Translations under genes and position numbers: made by a program | Notes under the pieces: generated by a model | Seen by the model: only the letters and a program-made list of their open reading frames with translations | The model's database searches: none | What the model was told of the DNA's origin: nothing | Source of the DNA: Kluyvera intermedia | GTDB lineage: Bacteria > Pseudomonadota > Gammaproteobacteria > Enterobacterales > Enterobacteriaceae | DNA: 42,356 nucleotides | Direction: 5' to 3' | NCBI RefSeq assembly: GCF_021440345.1 | Contig: NZ_JAKCNS010000072.1 | Location: 1 to 42,356, forward strand | Shown: positions 29,195-38,233 of the stretch, piece by piece | How positions within the stretch are numbered: the first letter of the stretch is position 1 | Layout: each line of letters opens with the position of its first letter

Positions 29195-30061
29195 TTAACG
29201 CAGCGGCAAATAAATATCGGTTTCTAGCTCGTGCTCCGGCACATCGTTAATGAAATTGAGGTAGTGGAAAAACACCGGGGCATCGCGCAGGGTCTCGCCG
29301 CTGCCCGGTAGCCAGTTGCGGAACATCGCCCACACCGTCTGGGAAATATTGTCCAGCGAACCGTTGTGCCGCCCAACGGCATAGCGTCCACCGGCAATTT
29401 CACCGTTGATCACACCAAAATCATTCTCCGGGATAGCTGCCGAAACGCTGCCGCAGATATCGAAGCGGAAGGCTTCAGCAGAGGTAGTGGCCGGATCGTC
29501 CCAGGCGATACCCAATGTTTTGCTGTCACGCACGGGTGATAAGCCGGTGCTTTTACGCCACGCGATAAAGGTCGCGGCGCTGTCGTTAACGAGTTCCGGA
29601 CTACCACGGTGTTGCAGCATCGCCACCTGAGTGTGTGGGAAATCGACAATATTCACTTCCATCGTTTGCGGCTCCTGTGAGGCTATTTTCGGGACGCGCT
29701 GGTGCCAGTCCAGCCAGTCCGGCCGTTGGCGGAACTGGCTTGGGCTTTTACCGAACGCGGTTCTGAAGGCGCGGCTGAACGATTCAGGGCTCTGAAACCC
29801 GGCATCAAGCGCAATATCGATAACCTTATCCTGCGGATTAAACGCCAGCCGCCAGGAAGCCCGGCGCAGGCGCAGCCACTGAATATAGCGATACAGCGGC
29901 TGGCCGCTGAAGGCCAGAAACTGGCGATGGAAATGATAAGATGAACAGCAGGCCAGCGCGCTGAGTTTCTCAAGCGTTAGCACTTCATCCAGATGGCGGG
30001 CGATATAGTCGCACACCATTGAGAAGCGCTCGCGGTACGCCGTTGTGATTGCATCGTTCAT
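29195..30061 (-). CDS. AraC-family regulator with C-terminal GyrI-like domain (full-length YgiV relative)
   Basis: 288 residues. The first 110 are an AraC/XylS DNA-binding domain placed at the N-terminus as in Rob and SoxS (two helix-turn-helices: LSALACCSSYHFHRQFLAF and DIALDAGFQSPESFSRAFRTAFG). Residues 132-288 are a GyrI-like small-molecule-binding domain (VNIVDFPHTQVAMLQHRGSPE, GIAWDDPATT, FRFDICGSVS). That second part closely resembles the whole of E. coli YgiV, a protein of about 160 residues next to ygiW, and this gene is also next to ygiW. So it is probably the YgiV counterpart with its DNA-binding half present. Ligand unknown. Confidence 0.88.
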   Translation of the reverse strand: MNDAITTAYRERFSMVCDYIARHLDEVLTLEKLSALACCSSYHFHRQFLAFSGQPLYRYIQWLRLRRASWRLAFNPQDKVIDIALDAGFQSPESFSRAFRTAFGKSPSQFRQRPDWLDWHQRVPKIASQEPQTMEVNIVDFPHTQVAMLQHRGSPELVNDSAATFIAWRKSTGLSPVRDSKTLGIAWDDPATTSAEAFRFDICGSVSAAIPENDFGVINGEIAGGRYAVGRHNGSLDNISQTVWAMFRNWLPGSGETLRDAPVFFHYLNFINDVPEHELETDIYLPLR

Positions 30062-30156
30062 AGCATCCTCCTGATGACCTACTTTGCCTTCCCGGTCGGC
30101 AACAATCCTGACCGATCTTGCGCAATGCAGTCGAAAGCAAGGAGCTGCAGCGGGCG

Positions 30157-30552
30157 TTAGTTGCTGACTTTACGGATCTGCTTCACATCAATTTCGACTG
30201 AGTTCCAGTCTTTGTCCACTTCACCCTGAATTTCAACCAAATCCTGTGGCGTGATGGTCTGACCGTTCCAGCGTTTATGGTCGATATCGACGTTCACAGT
30301 GCCGCTCGAATCTTTGAAAATATACAGATCGTCGGAGACGCGCTCGATAATGTTCCCGCGCAGAGTGACCCAGGTATCGTCACGCATCGATTTGGCATTT
30401 GCCGCCGTGGTGACGGTACCGTTTGGACCGACGAAACCGCCGGCTTGTGAAATGGTGGTGCTGGTTGGGCCGGAAAAACCGCCCTGATTAGCAGCGAAAG
30501 CCGGTGCAGAGGCCAGTGCCAGAATGGCGGCGATAGCAGCAAGTTTCTTCAT
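30157..30552 (-). CDS. ygiW: Periplasmic OB-fold (BOF) stress protein YgiW/VisP
   Basis: 131 residues (E. coli 130). A Sec signal peptide (MKKLAAIAAILALASAPAFA, cut before ANQGG) sends it to the periplasm. The rest is a BOF-type OB-fold domain with KSMRDDTWVTLRGNIIERVSDDLYIFKDSSG and ending VEIDVKQIRKV. The Salmonella homologue VisP binds peptidoglycan and influences lipid A modification; in E. coli it is a stress-response protein. It is divergent from qseB, and the shared gap holds a PmrA/QseB-type box. Confidence 0.94.
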   Translation of the reverse strand: MKKLAAIAAILALASAPAFAANQGGFSGPTSTTISQAGGFVGPNGTVTTAANAKSMRDDTWVTLRGNIIERVSDDLYIFKDSSGTVNVDIDHKRWNGQTITPQDLVEIQGEVDKDWNSVEIDVKQIRKVSN

Positions 30553-30600
30553 AATATGTTCTCCCTTATTGGTTTCTGACGCCTATTACACATGCCAATT

Positions 30601-30617
30601 CTTAACAACTTCTTAAG
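30601..30617. promoter_or_regulatory. PmrA/QseB-type box in the ygiW-qseB gap
   Basis: CTTAAC-AACTT-CTTAAG fits the PmrA/QseB direct-repeat box (YTTAAK-N5-YTTAAK) at 11 of 12 half-site positions. It sits about 100 bases upstream of qseB and 50 upstream of ygiW. Autoregulation of qseBC and control of ygiW through such a site are known in relatives; use here is inferred. Confidence 0.7.
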
Positions 30618-30701
30618 GAAAAAAAAGATTTTTTATTGCTGTACAGCAGCCGTAAAGGCGCGGTTTACTTGGCTTATAGGGCAGCAGGCAAGGAGTGGCA
30701 A

Positions 30702-31361
30702 ATGCGAATTCTATTAGTAGAAGATGACAAGCTGATTGGCGACGGCATCAAAACCGGGCTCGGCAAAATGGGCTTTAGCATCGACTGGTTTACCCGTGGT
30801 GAAGAGGGCAAAATTGCACTCTACAGCGCGCCGTATGATGCGGTGATCCTCGACCTGACGCTTCCCGGTATCGACGGGCTGGATATTCTGCGCGAGTGGC
30901 GCGAAAAATCCCACCGCGAGCCGGTGCTGATCCTGACCGCACGCGATGCCCTGAGCCAGCGCGTGGAAGGACTCCGTCTTGGTGCCGACGACTACCTGTG
31001 CAAACCTTTCGCCCTGATTGAAGTCGCGGCGCGGCTGGAAGCATTGATTCGTCGGGCGCATGGGCAAACCAGCAGCGTGCTGCGCCACGGCGGCGTCGAA
31101 CTCAGTCCGGGAAAACTGGTTGCCACCCTCGACGGTGAACCGCTGGCGCTAAAGCCGAAAGAGTTTGCGCTACTGGAGCTATTGCTGCGTAACGCCGGGC
31201 GCGTACTGCCGCGTAAGCTGATTGAAGAGAAACTCTATAGCTGGGATGAAGAAGTCACCAGCAACGCCATTGAAGTCCACGTCCACCATCTACGCCGCAA
31301 GCTCGGCAGCCATTTTATCCGTACCGTCCACGGTATCGGCTACACCCTGGGTGAACAATGA
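30702..31361 (+). CDS. qseB: Response regulator QseB
   Basis: 219 residues from [17 protein letters not shown], as in E. coli; the frame is open 22 codons further upstream without homology. Receiver domain with phospho-acceptor Asp51 in [14 protein letters not shown] and Lys in LCKPFALIE, then an OmpR/PhoB winged helix ([22 protein letters not shown] to [21 protein letters not shown]). It controls flagella, fimbriae and virulence functions and interacts with PmrAB signalling. The qseC start overlaps its stop by four bases. Confidence 0.96.
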   Translation: MRILLVEDDKLIGDGIKTGLGKMGFSIDWFTRGEEGKIALYSAPYDAVILDLTLPGIDGLDILREWREKSHREPVLILTARDALSQRVEGLRLGADDYLCKPFALIEVAARLEALIRRAHGQTSSVLRHGGVELSPGKLVATLDGEPLALKPKEFALLELLLRNAGRVLPRKLIEEKLYSWDEEVTSNAIEVHVHHLRRKLGSHFIRTVHGIGYTLGEQ

Positions 31362-32707
31362 ATCTGCTCCGCCGCCTGAGTTTACGCTTTCGCCTAACGC
31401 TGCTATTTATGCTCCTCGCCGCCGTGGCATGGTGTTTTGCCAGCGCCATCGCCTGGGAGCAGACCACGAATAAACTCGACAAGCTGTTCGATACCCAGCA
31501 GATGCTGTTTGCCAAACGCATCAGCGCCATGGACTTTGCCGACCTGCCGACCTCCCGCCAGTGGATTCGTGCGCCCAAGAAGGTCAAACACGGGCATCTG
31601 GATGACGATGCGCTGGCGTTTGCTATCTATACCGTCGACGGTCAAATGGTGCTTCATGATGGCGAGAACGGGCCGTATATTCCGTACCATTATCGTCGGG
31701 AAGGCTTTGATGACGGCCGGCTGAGCAATGATGACGATCGCTGGCGTTTTCTGTGGCTCACTACCGCCGATAAAAAATACCGCATCGTGGTCGGCCAGGA
31801 GTGGGACTACCGCCGCGAGATGGCGCTCGACATCATTACCGGCCAGCTCACGCCGTGGCTGATTGCCCTGCCGGTGATGTTTTTACTGTTGATTTTATTA
31901 TTGAGCCGCGAGCTGGCACCGCTGAAAAAGCTGACCCGAACCCTGCGTCAGCGCGATCCTGACGCCAGCGACCCGCTCGATACTAAAGGCGTGCCAAGTG
32001 AAGTCCGGCCGCTGCTGGATGCTCTGAATCACCTGTTCCGCCGCACTCAGGACATGATGACCCGCGAGCGTCGCTTTACCTCAGACGCCGCCCACGAGCT
32101 ACGCAGCCCGCTGACCGCGCTGCGGGTACAGGCGGAAGTGGCGCAAATGTCGCAGGACGACCCGGAAAGCCAAAGCAAAGCGCTCGTACAGCTGCACGCC
32201 GGGATCGATCGCGCCACCCGCCTGGTAGAACAGCTTCTTACCCTCTCCCGCCTCGACTCGCTGGAGCAGTTAGCCGACGTGCAGACGGTGAATCTCGACG
32301 ATTTACTGCAATCTTCGGTGATGGATATCTACCACTCGGCGCAAAAATCCGGGATTGAGATCCGCCTGCATCTGCACGCCCAGCGGGTCAGCCGCACCGC
32401 CCAGCCGCTGCTGCTTAGCCTGCTGGTCCGCAACCTGCTGGATAACGCCGTGCGCTACAGCCCGGCAGGCAGCGTGGTCGACGTCACGCTTGAGCGCAGC
32501 GGTTTCAGCGTCCGCGATAACGGGCCGGGTATTAGCCCAGAGGCGTTAGCCCGTATCGGCGAACGCTTCTATCGTCCCCCGGGGCAAGATGAAACGGGCA
32601 GTGGGTTGGGGTTATCGATTGTGCAGCGCATTGCAGCACTGCATCAGATGTCGGTCAACTTTAGCAATGCACCGGGCGGCGGTTTTCAGGTCGAAATTCA
32701 CTGGTAA
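31358..32707 (+). CDS. qseC: Sensor histidine kinase QseC
   Basis: 449 residues, as in E. coli. Two membrane helices (about 12-33 and 160-185) flank a periplasmic sensor domain rich in acidic residues ([17 protein letters not shown]). Then a HAMP-like linker, the phospho-acceptor His in [17 protein letters not shown], and the HATPase domain with [11 protein letters not shown] (N box), VRDNGPGIS (G1) and GSGLGLSIV (G2). It senses epinephrine/norepinephrine and AI-3 in E. coli and acts as both kinase and phosphatase for QseB. It overlaps qseB by four bases, so translation is coupled. E. coli ygiZ, next in that genome, is absent. Confidence 0.96.
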   Translation: MNLLRRLSLRFRLTLLFMLLAAVAWCFASAIAWEQTTNKLDKLFDTQQMLFAKRISAMDFADLPTSRQWIRAPKKVKHGHLDDDALAFAIYTVDGQMVLHDGENGPYIPYHYRREGFDDGRLSNDDDRWRFLWLTTADKKYRIVVGQEWDYRREMALDIITGQLTPWLIALPVMFLLLILLLSRELAPLKKLTRTLRQRDPDASDPLDTKGVPSEVRPLLDALNHLFRRTQDMMTRERRFTSDAAHELRSPLTALRVQAEVAQMSQDDPESQSKALVQLHAGIDRATRLVEQLLTLSRLDSLEQLADVQTVNLDDLLQSSVMDIYHSAQKSGIEIRLHLHAQRVSRTAQPLLLSLLVRNLLDNAVRYSPAGSVVDVTLERSGFSVRDNGPGISPEALARIGERFYRPPGQDETGSGLGLSIVQRIAALHQMSVNFSNAPGGGFQVEIHW

Positions 32708-32813
32708 TCATATTATTGCGATTTCAGCAAAAGACTTTGCACATTTTGTACATTTAACCGCTTAACGGAGCCGAGTATCATTGCTGACAAACGCAATTTC
32801 CTGAGGACAAATA

Positions 32814-33395
32814 ATGAGCAACATCCTGATCGTCAACGGCGCAAAAAAATTCGGTCACTCTAACGGCCAACTCAACGACACCCTGACTGAAGTCGCGGAG
32901 ACCTATCTGCGCGACCTCGGGCATGATGTTAAAGTCGTTCGTGCCGATGGCGACTACGACGTGAAAGCAGAAGTGCAGAATTTCCTGTGGGCCGATACCG
33001 TTATCTGGCAGATGCCAGGCTGGTGGATGGGCGCACCGTGGACCGTGAAAAAATACATCGATGACGTGTTCACCGAAGGTCATGGTTCTCTGTACGCCAG
33101 CGATGGCCGCACCCGTTCCGACGCCAGCAAAAAATATGGCTCCGGCGGTCTGATTCAGGGCAAAACCTATATGCTGTCCCTGACCTGGAACGCACCGATG
33201 GAAGCCTTCACCGATAAAGAACAGTTCTTCCACGGCGTGGGCGTTGACGGTGTATATCTGCCATTCCACAAAGCTAACCAGTTCCTGGGAATGGAAGCGC
33301 TGCCAACCTTCATCACCAATGACGTTATCAAAATGCCGGACGTTCCACGTTATGTTGCAGAATACCGCGAGCATCTTGGGAAGATTTTTGCTTAA
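32814..33395 (+). CDS. mdaB: NADPH:quinone reductase MdaB
   Basis: 193 residues, as in E. coli. Flavodoxin-like fold of the NQO1/DT-diaphorase type: FMN/FAD phosphate loop NGAKKFGHSNGQLND, WQMPGWWMGAPWTVKKYIDDVF around the active site, and SLTWNAPMEAF. It reduces quinones by two electrons with NADPH, avoiding semiquinone radicals. Cytoplasmic. TGAGGA lies eight bases before the ATG. It precedes ygiN by 30 bases; together they form a quinol redox pair. Confidence 0.96.
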   Translation: MSNILIVNGAKKFGHSNGQLNDTLTEVAETYLRDLGHDVKVVRADGDYDVKAEVQNFLWADTVIWQMPGWWMGAPWTVKKYIDDVFTEGHGSLYASDGRTRSDASKKYGSGGLIQGKTYMLSLTWNAPMEAFTDKEQFFHGVGVDGVYLPFHKANQFLGMEALPTFITNDVIKMPDVPRYVAEYREHLGKIFA

Positions 33396-33425
33396 CTGGT
33401 AGGCTGGAATTAGAAGGAGTTAATC

Positions 33426-33740
33426 ATGTTGACCGTTATTGCTGAAATCCGTACTCGTCCAGGCCAACACCACCGTCAGGCGGTGCTGGAACAGTTTACG
33501 AAAATTATCCCTACCGTTCTCAAAGAAGACGGTTGCCACGGCTACGCGCCGCTGGTTGATAACGCCGCTGGCGTAAGTTTCCAGACGACTGCACCGGACT
33601 CTATCGTGATGGTAGAAGTGTGGGAAAGCGTTGCCCACCTTGAAGCACACCTGCAAACCCCGCACATGAAAGCCTGGGGCGAAGCGGTGAAAGGCGACGT
33701 GCTGGATACCACTATTCGTATCCTGGAACCGGGCGTTTAA
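33426..33740 (+). CDS. ygiN: Probable quinol monooxygenase YgiN
   Basis: 104 residues, as in E. coli. Single ABM (antibiotic biosynthesis monooxygenase) ferredoxin-like domain, which forms dimers (IAEIRTRPGQHHRQAVLEQF to VEVWESVAHLEAHLQTPHM). It oxidises menadiol to menadione in vitro and is thought to form a quinone cycle with MdaB. Cytoplasmic. GAAGGAG precedes the ATG. In E. coli parE comes next; here the uronide catabolic locus intervenes. Confidence 0.95.
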   Translation: MLTVIAEIRTRPGQHHRQAVLEQFTKIIPTVLKEDGCHGYAPLVDNAAGVSFQTTAPDSIVMVEVWESVAHLEAHLQTPHMKAWGEAVKGDVLDTTIRILEPGV

Positions 33741-33763
33741 GCGTTCGTTTCATACGGTGATTA

Positions 33764-33789
33764 ACCGGGTTGCATTACGTTGACCCGGT
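33764..33789 (+). terminator. Hairpin after ygiN
   Basis: ACCGGGT (33764-33770) pairs with ACCCGGT (33783-33789). No long T-run follows, so it is a probable but not typical terminator. Confidence 0.5.
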
Positions 33790-33798
33790 GATATGACA

Positions 33799-33834
33799 TA
33801 CCCGGAGTCGGCGCTCACGCACCTCGTCCGGGTA
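33799..33834. repeat. REP-like palindrome at the ygiN-GH88 junction
   Basis: TACCCGG (33799-33805) pairs with CCGGGTA (33828-33834); the loop GAGTCGGCGCTCACGCACCTCG has the look of enteric REP elements. It lies exactly where the E. coli-like order breaks off and the catabolic locus begins, and could also end the GH88 operon transcript. Confidence 0.5.
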
Positions 33835-33845
33835 ATTAACTGCCG

Positions 33846-35036
33846 TTACCAGTACAGTTTCCAGCTCTGCGTCATGCGCACCAGCGCTTCTACATAGAAG
33901 TAATCCCCCCAGCTACAGCACTCATCCACGCCTTTATCGCTGGCGAAATGATAAACCGAATGTTTCAGCACGCCGGTACTCGGCTCGTCCACGCCCACCA
34001 GATAGTGTTTAGACAGCGATGACATCATGCCCATCGCCCACTGCTGATAGCGATCGCGATCGGGATCGGTTGTCGGCAGATATTTCACCAGCTCCAACAG
34101 GCCGCAGACCGCAATCGCCGCAGATGACGAATCGCGCAGCGCGTCGGTCCCCACCAGCGCCAGATCCCAATGGCAAATAGCATCTTCCGGCAGACGGTTG
34201 AGGAAGTAATTTGCCAGCTTTTTCGACAGGCTAATCAACTCCTTATCGCCGGTGTAGATAAAGCTCAGCATAAAGCCATAAATTCCCCACGCCTGCCCAC
34301 GCGACCAGCACGAATCATCCGCGTAGCCCTGCTGCGTTTTGCCAAAGCGCGGTGCACCGGTCTGCACATCCATATAGTAGGTGTGATAGGTCGACGCATC
34401 GTCGCGCACCAGGTATTTCGCCGACTGGCGGACATGCGCCCGCGCCGCATCAGCAAAGCGCGGGTCGCCGGTTTGCTCGGTCGCCCAGTAGAGCAGCGGC
34501 AGGTTCATGGTGCAGTCGATAATCATACGTCCCGCCTGCTCCGGATCGCTCAGCACACCCCAGGCCTGGATAATTTCGGCTTTGCGGTGGAAACGTTCTA
34601 ACAGTGCTTCCGCCGCCTGCAGCGAAAACCCTCGCGCATCACGATTGCCGGTCAGACGCCACGCCGATACGCAAGAGAGCGTATACAGGAAGCCCAAATC
34701 GTGAGTATTGGTATCGTGCCGCCCGGCGATGCGCAGACCAAACGAGCGGACATGCTTCTCAGCCAGCGCACGGTATTTTTCATCCCCGGTCATCTCCCAT
34801 GCCAGCCACAGCTGACCGGTCCAGAAACTGGTGGTCCATTCCACGTTTTCCGTTAACGGGTAGTAGCCATTGACGCAGGCTTCTGCTGGGAATTTATCAC
34901 CGAAATCCGTTAAATGGCGGCTAATCAGCTTAAGGACATGGCTACGTGCCGAGCAGAGCTCATCGTTAAACGTCTGGAGATTAACGGGGGCACCCGGATA
35001 TTCGCGCAGTTTTTCCAGAGTGATATGGTTTAACAT
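33846..35036 (-). CDS. Glycoside hydrolase family 88, unsaturated glucuronyl hydrolase
   Basis: 396 residues from the ATG preceded by AAGGA; an ATG five codons upstream has no such site. Alpha/alpha-barrel GH88 protein. Family motifs: EWTTSFWTGQLWLAWE, HDLGFLYTLS, IIDCTMNLPLL, DSCWSRGQAWGIYGF, CSWGDYFYVEAL. Asp113 and Asp174 correspond to Asp88 and Asp149 of the Bacillus enzyme, both at an offset of 25. The family hydrates the 4,5-double bond of an unsaturated uronic acid at the non-reducing end, releasing it from its partner sugar. No signal peptide, so it acts in the cytoplasm. It lies 25 bases after the symporter gene in one operon. Confidence 0.9.
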   Translation of the reverse strand: MLNHITLEKLREYPGAPVNLQTFNDELCSARSHVLKLISRHLTDFGDKFPAEACVNGYYPLTENVEWTTSFWTGQLWLAWEMTGDEKYRALAEKHVRSFGLRIAGRHDTNTHDLGFLYTLSCVSAWRLTGNRDARGFSLQAAEALLERFHRKAEIIQAWGVLSDPEQAGRMIIDCTMNLPLLYWATEQTGDPRFADAARAHVRQSAKYLVRDDASTYHTYYMDVQTGAPRFGKTQQGYADDSCWSRGQAWGIYGFMLSFIYTGDKELISLSKKLANYFLNRLPEDAICHWDLALVGTDALRDSSSAAIAVCGLLELVKYLPTTDPDRDRYQQWAMGMMSSLSKHYLVGVDEPSTGVLKHSVYHFASDKGVDECCSWGDYFYVEALVRMTQSWKLYW

Positions 35037-35061
35037 TTTCGGTTCCTTCATTCAGTAGAGC

Positions 35062-36330
35062 TTATTTAGAAATACCGTTTTCAGCCACATCCAGCGCTGG
35101 CTGGCGATGATTCTGGCGTTTACAAGCGGATAAAGTGAAGGCGGAGACAAGCGTGAAGAACAGTGCAATGCCGCCCATAATCATATAGGTCTTCTCAAAA
35201 CCAATACGGTCGTACAATAATCCAGCTGGCGAGGAAACGACCACGTTACCGATATACAGCATGGCCTGATAGCCCAGTAAATACATGGTGGCGTTGACGC
35301 GCTTATCGAAATGCTCGGCAATATATTTAAAGACCGATACCAGCAGCAGGCAAATTTCCAGACCGTACATCGGCTTAATCACTGAAATAAGCAGGTGAGA
35401 ATCGCACATTCCGGAAATAATCAACCGTGCGCCGACTAAAGCACCAACAATCAGCAGACCGCGTTTTGCGCCGATATAGTTCACGAACATCGGCATAAAG
35501 ATATACATGACGAATTCAGTACCGGACTGTACCGTTCCCAGCAGACCAAATACCGTGTTACCTTCATGCACATCGTTAAAGAAGGTTACGAAGTAGCGCG
35601 AGAACTGCTGCTCGGCGACAAACATCATCCATGCGACGCCCGCCACGTAAAGACAGAAGGCCCAGAACTTGCCGCTTTTCAGCAGGTCAAAAACATCCTT
35701 CAGGACAATTTTATCTTTCGAGATTACCGCGTCGGCATTACTGTTTTGCGTATCCACCTTCAGGCTCATCAGCACGGCCAGCATCACCAGCGATGCCACG
35801 CTGCCCATAATGAAGTTATAGGCCGGTGAGATATTAAATAACAGGCCGGAGAATGAAGATGCGACGGCCCAACCCAGTGAGCCCCACATACGAATCTGAC
35901 CAAACTCCATGCTATTAAGGCGGCTATAACGGTCGGCATAGGATTCACAGGCGGCAACGCCCGCGTACCAGGCAAAGCTCAGATAAATCGCCCCGACCAC
36001 AATCCCCACCATGGTGTGGGACAGCAGCAGCGGCTGGTAGACATAAATAAAGAACGGTGCCATCAGGGCCGACATCACCACCACAAAATAGAGCAAATAT
36101 TTACTCATACCGATTTTATCGAGGATATAGCCATATATTGGCTTGAGGATCACCGAGAATATCCCGTTAACGGCAAATACGGTACCAATCACCGCCCCGC
36201 TCAATTCGGCTTTCTGCCCTAACCAAATGGCAAATAAACCAATACTGGCAGACCAGGTAAAAAAGTATAAAAAGATAAAAGAACTTATTTTGTAATATTC
36301 CAGCCTGTTTTGAGACGATATCTTTTCCAT
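35062..36330 (-). CDS. MFS oligosaccharide:H+ symporter (LacY/RafB-like)
   Basis: 422 residues with twelve membrane helices. The sequence follows the oligosaccharide:H+ symporter subfamily (LacY, RafB, CscB, MelY): FLYFFTWSASIGLFAIWLGQ in helix I, GYILDKIGMSKYLLYF after helix II, ACESYADRYSRLNSMEFGQIRMWGSLGW with conserved Glu and Arg of the substrate site (LacY Glu126/Arg144 region), and a C-terminal half with VAEQQFSRYFVTFF. It should import a disaccharide or short oligosaccharide with protons. CGAGGA precedes the ATG. It lies between the DUF2264 and GH88 genes, so its substrate is probably theirs. Confidence 0.88.
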   Translation of the reverse strand: MEKISSQNRLEYYKISSFIFLYFFTWSASIGLFAIWLGQKAELSGAVIGTVFAVNGIFSVILKPIYGYILDKIGMSKYLLYFVVVMSALMAPFFIYVYQPLLLSHTMVGIVVGAIYLSFAWYAGVAACESYADRYSRLNSMEFGQIRMWGSLGWAVASSFSGLLFNISPAYNFIMGSVASLVMLAVLMSLKVDTQNSNADAVISKDKIVLKDVFDLLKSGKFWAFCLYVAGVAWMMFVAEQQFSRYFVTFFNDVHEGNTVFGLLGTVQSGTEFVMYIFMPMFVNYIGAKRGLLIVGALVGARLIISGMCDSHLLISVIKPMYGLEICLLLVSVFKYIAEHFDKRVNATMYLLGYQAMLYIGNVVVSSPAGLLYDRIGFEKTYMIMGGIALFFTLVSAFTLSACKRQNHRQPALDVAENGISK

Positions 36331-36415
36331 ACAGTCCTCGACAAAACGTTGTAGGGTGCACGCTCTAAATATTTATTTCAGAGCGCGCCAGAGGTTTTTT
36401 TATTAATGACTACTT

Positions 36416-38233
36416 TTAAATATGCAGAGAAAGAGTTTTCCCGCAGGTGTTATCCGTCACGCGCAGCGTATTATTATCAATGAGCAACGTTGGCAATACC
36501 GGTTGTGGCGCAGTGCGATCGCCGCTGGCGGCCACCGCGCAGCACAGCCAATGTTTACCGGGTTCAATTTCGCCGGTTAAGGTCGGGATAACCGCACACT
36601 CAGCAAACATCACGCTGCTGTTAGGTGGCGTCACCACGCTATCGCCCTGACGGACGCCAGCCTGCGGCGTAATATCCGCAATCACGCTGACGCCGTTGTC
36701 GGCACGCACCCGACTTAACTGCGCACGGGATTCGACGTCTGCTTTCATCACCGCAAAACCGCCTTCCACCGTCTGTAGTCGTCTTGCGGTATTCACGCGG
36801 TGTACGCGCACATGCCACTCACCGCACGGAATAAGCCAGGTATCAATCTGAACGTCGTGCCACGGCAGCCAACGGGAATAGATGGCGCCATCCAGCATCT
36901 CAACGCTGTCGCACTCACGGCGGCCGCGCCAGTAGTTGTCGTTGTCCGATAGCAGCAGCATTGAGTCACAGGCCGCATGTTTGATGCCGTAGCGCCCCCG
37001 CTCAATGGTGAAACCGAAACGGGTGGAGTAGGCAAACTTGGTATATTTCGCCTCGGTGTTAACGTAGTTGTTCAGCTCCAGCTGGCCGGAGGTCAGCATC
37101 ACCACGTGCTGCGAGTTTTCGTGGTGCTGCAAAATCTGCTGGGCCGGGACAATCGGATGCACCGCAGCCAGTTCCGGTAGCGGCAACTCTTGTGCCTGCC
37201 AAAAATCGCTATCCGCCGGCAGTGCCAGAATCAGGAACACCTTCAGCGCCCAGTACGGCGACCCCGGCGCGTTATAGTCTTCGCACATCGCCAGATTCGG
37301 ATAAGCAAAGCCCAGGGTTAAGATTCCGTCGCGGTCGAAAATCGGCTGTTCCAGCCACCAGCGCAAGTGGCGCAGGATAATGCCCTTCACTACGCCAGGC
37401 GAGAAAACATCCAGCCCAGCAAAAGCCACGCCGCTCCAGAATGCGACCATCGCAAAACGGTAAGTCAGGCTGCGGCCAAACGGTACCGATGCACCATCGG
37501 CGGCAGAGAGATAGATAAAGTCTTTTGCGAACAGGCTGGCCCGTTCGCGCAGCGTCGCCGCACGAGCGGGATCGTCATTCGCACTCAGGGTGGCGTAAAT
37601 CAGACCGTAGAAATGGAATGCCATCGAGATGTAGTAATCTTTTGGCCGACCGGGGCCGTCAGAGTACCAGCCGTCGCCGAGGTAATACGCTTCCATCATA
37701 TTGAAACGACGGTCGATAGCCGCCTGGTCGTATGGCATTCCAGCGCGTTTAAAACCGAGCTGCACGATGATGGCAAAATAGTTCCAGTTGCTGTCAGGCA
37801 TCTGCGCGTCGGTGATTTGATTCAGCCAACGGTGCAGGTTCTTCAGCTCCGTTTCACTGAAATGGTTGGTTAAGGTGTCCTGCATCAGCGCCAGACCCAG
37901 ACCGTAGGCCGCCATCTCAACCAATCGCTGGTCATACGGCCCGGTTTCACCCCAGTAAGATGGGCTTTGCGGGTCAGTGCCAAGCTTAATCGCGGTGATG
38001 TATTTATCACTCAACGGCACCTCTGCCCCACCCGCCAACAGCGGGAACAGGCCCCAGAGCGCTCTCGATAAGCCCTCCATCTCCGCAATGTCCGTGCTGT
38101 AGTGCGTACAGGTTTTACCCAGCGAGAACTGCGCTACGCCTGCGGGGAATTGTTTATCGAGAGCGTTCAGCATCGTCATCAGCGTTTGCGTCACATCTTC
38201 TCGTGATGACAATATTTTTGATATTTTCGCCAC
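36416..38233 (-). CDS. DUF2264 protein, candidate cytoplasmic polysaccharide-lyase-like enzyme
   Basis: 605 residues from a GTG preceded by GGGGCAG. The first 340 or so look like an alpha-helical toroid, the rest like a beta-sandwich, a plan shared with heparinase II/III-type and related lyases. Possible active-site residues fall in DSNWNYF (149-151), DYYISMAFHFYG (His207), PFGRSLTYRFAM (Arg254, Tyr258) and EDYNAPGSPYWALK (Tyr320-Tyr327). No signal peptide. The DUF2264 family has no activity that I can cite with confidence; its place upstream of a symporter and a GH88 enzyme suggests it produces or handles the unsaturated uronide that GH88 consumes. A glycosidase is the alternative. Confidence 0.8.
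   Translation of the reverse strand: MAKISKILSSREDVTQTLMTMLNALDKQFPAGVAQFSLGKTCTHYSTDIAEMEGLSRALWGLFPLLAGGAEVPLSDKYITAIKLGTDPQSPSYWGETGPYDQRLVEMAAYGLGLALMQDTLTNHFSETELKNLHRWLNQITDAQMPDSNWNYFAIIVQLGFKRAGMPYDQAAIDRRFNMMEAYYLGDGWYSDGPGRPKDYYISMAFHFYGLIYATLSANDDPARAATLRERASLFAKDFIYLSAADGASVPFGRSLTYRFAMVAFWSGVAFAGLDVFSPGVVKGIILRHLRWWLEQPIFDRDGILTLGFAYPNLAMCEDYNAPGSPYWALKVFLILALPADSDFWQAQELPLPELAAVHPIVPAQQILQHHENSQHVVMLTSGQLELNNYVNTEAKYTKFAYSTRFGFTIERGRYGIKHAACDSMLLLSDNDNYWRGRRECDSVEMLDGAIYSRWLPWHDVQIDTWLIPCGEWHVRVHRVNTARRLQTVEGGFAVMKADVESRAQLSRVRADNGVSVIADITPQAGVRQGDSVVTPPNSSVMFAECAVIPTLTGEIEPGKHWLCCAVAASGDRTAPQPVLPTLLIDNNTLRVTDNTCGKTLSLHI

Noticed and set aside
30636-30701. Upstream extension of qseB by 22 codons
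   Set aside because: The extension has no homology to response regulators; the start at 30702 gives the standard 219-residue protein.
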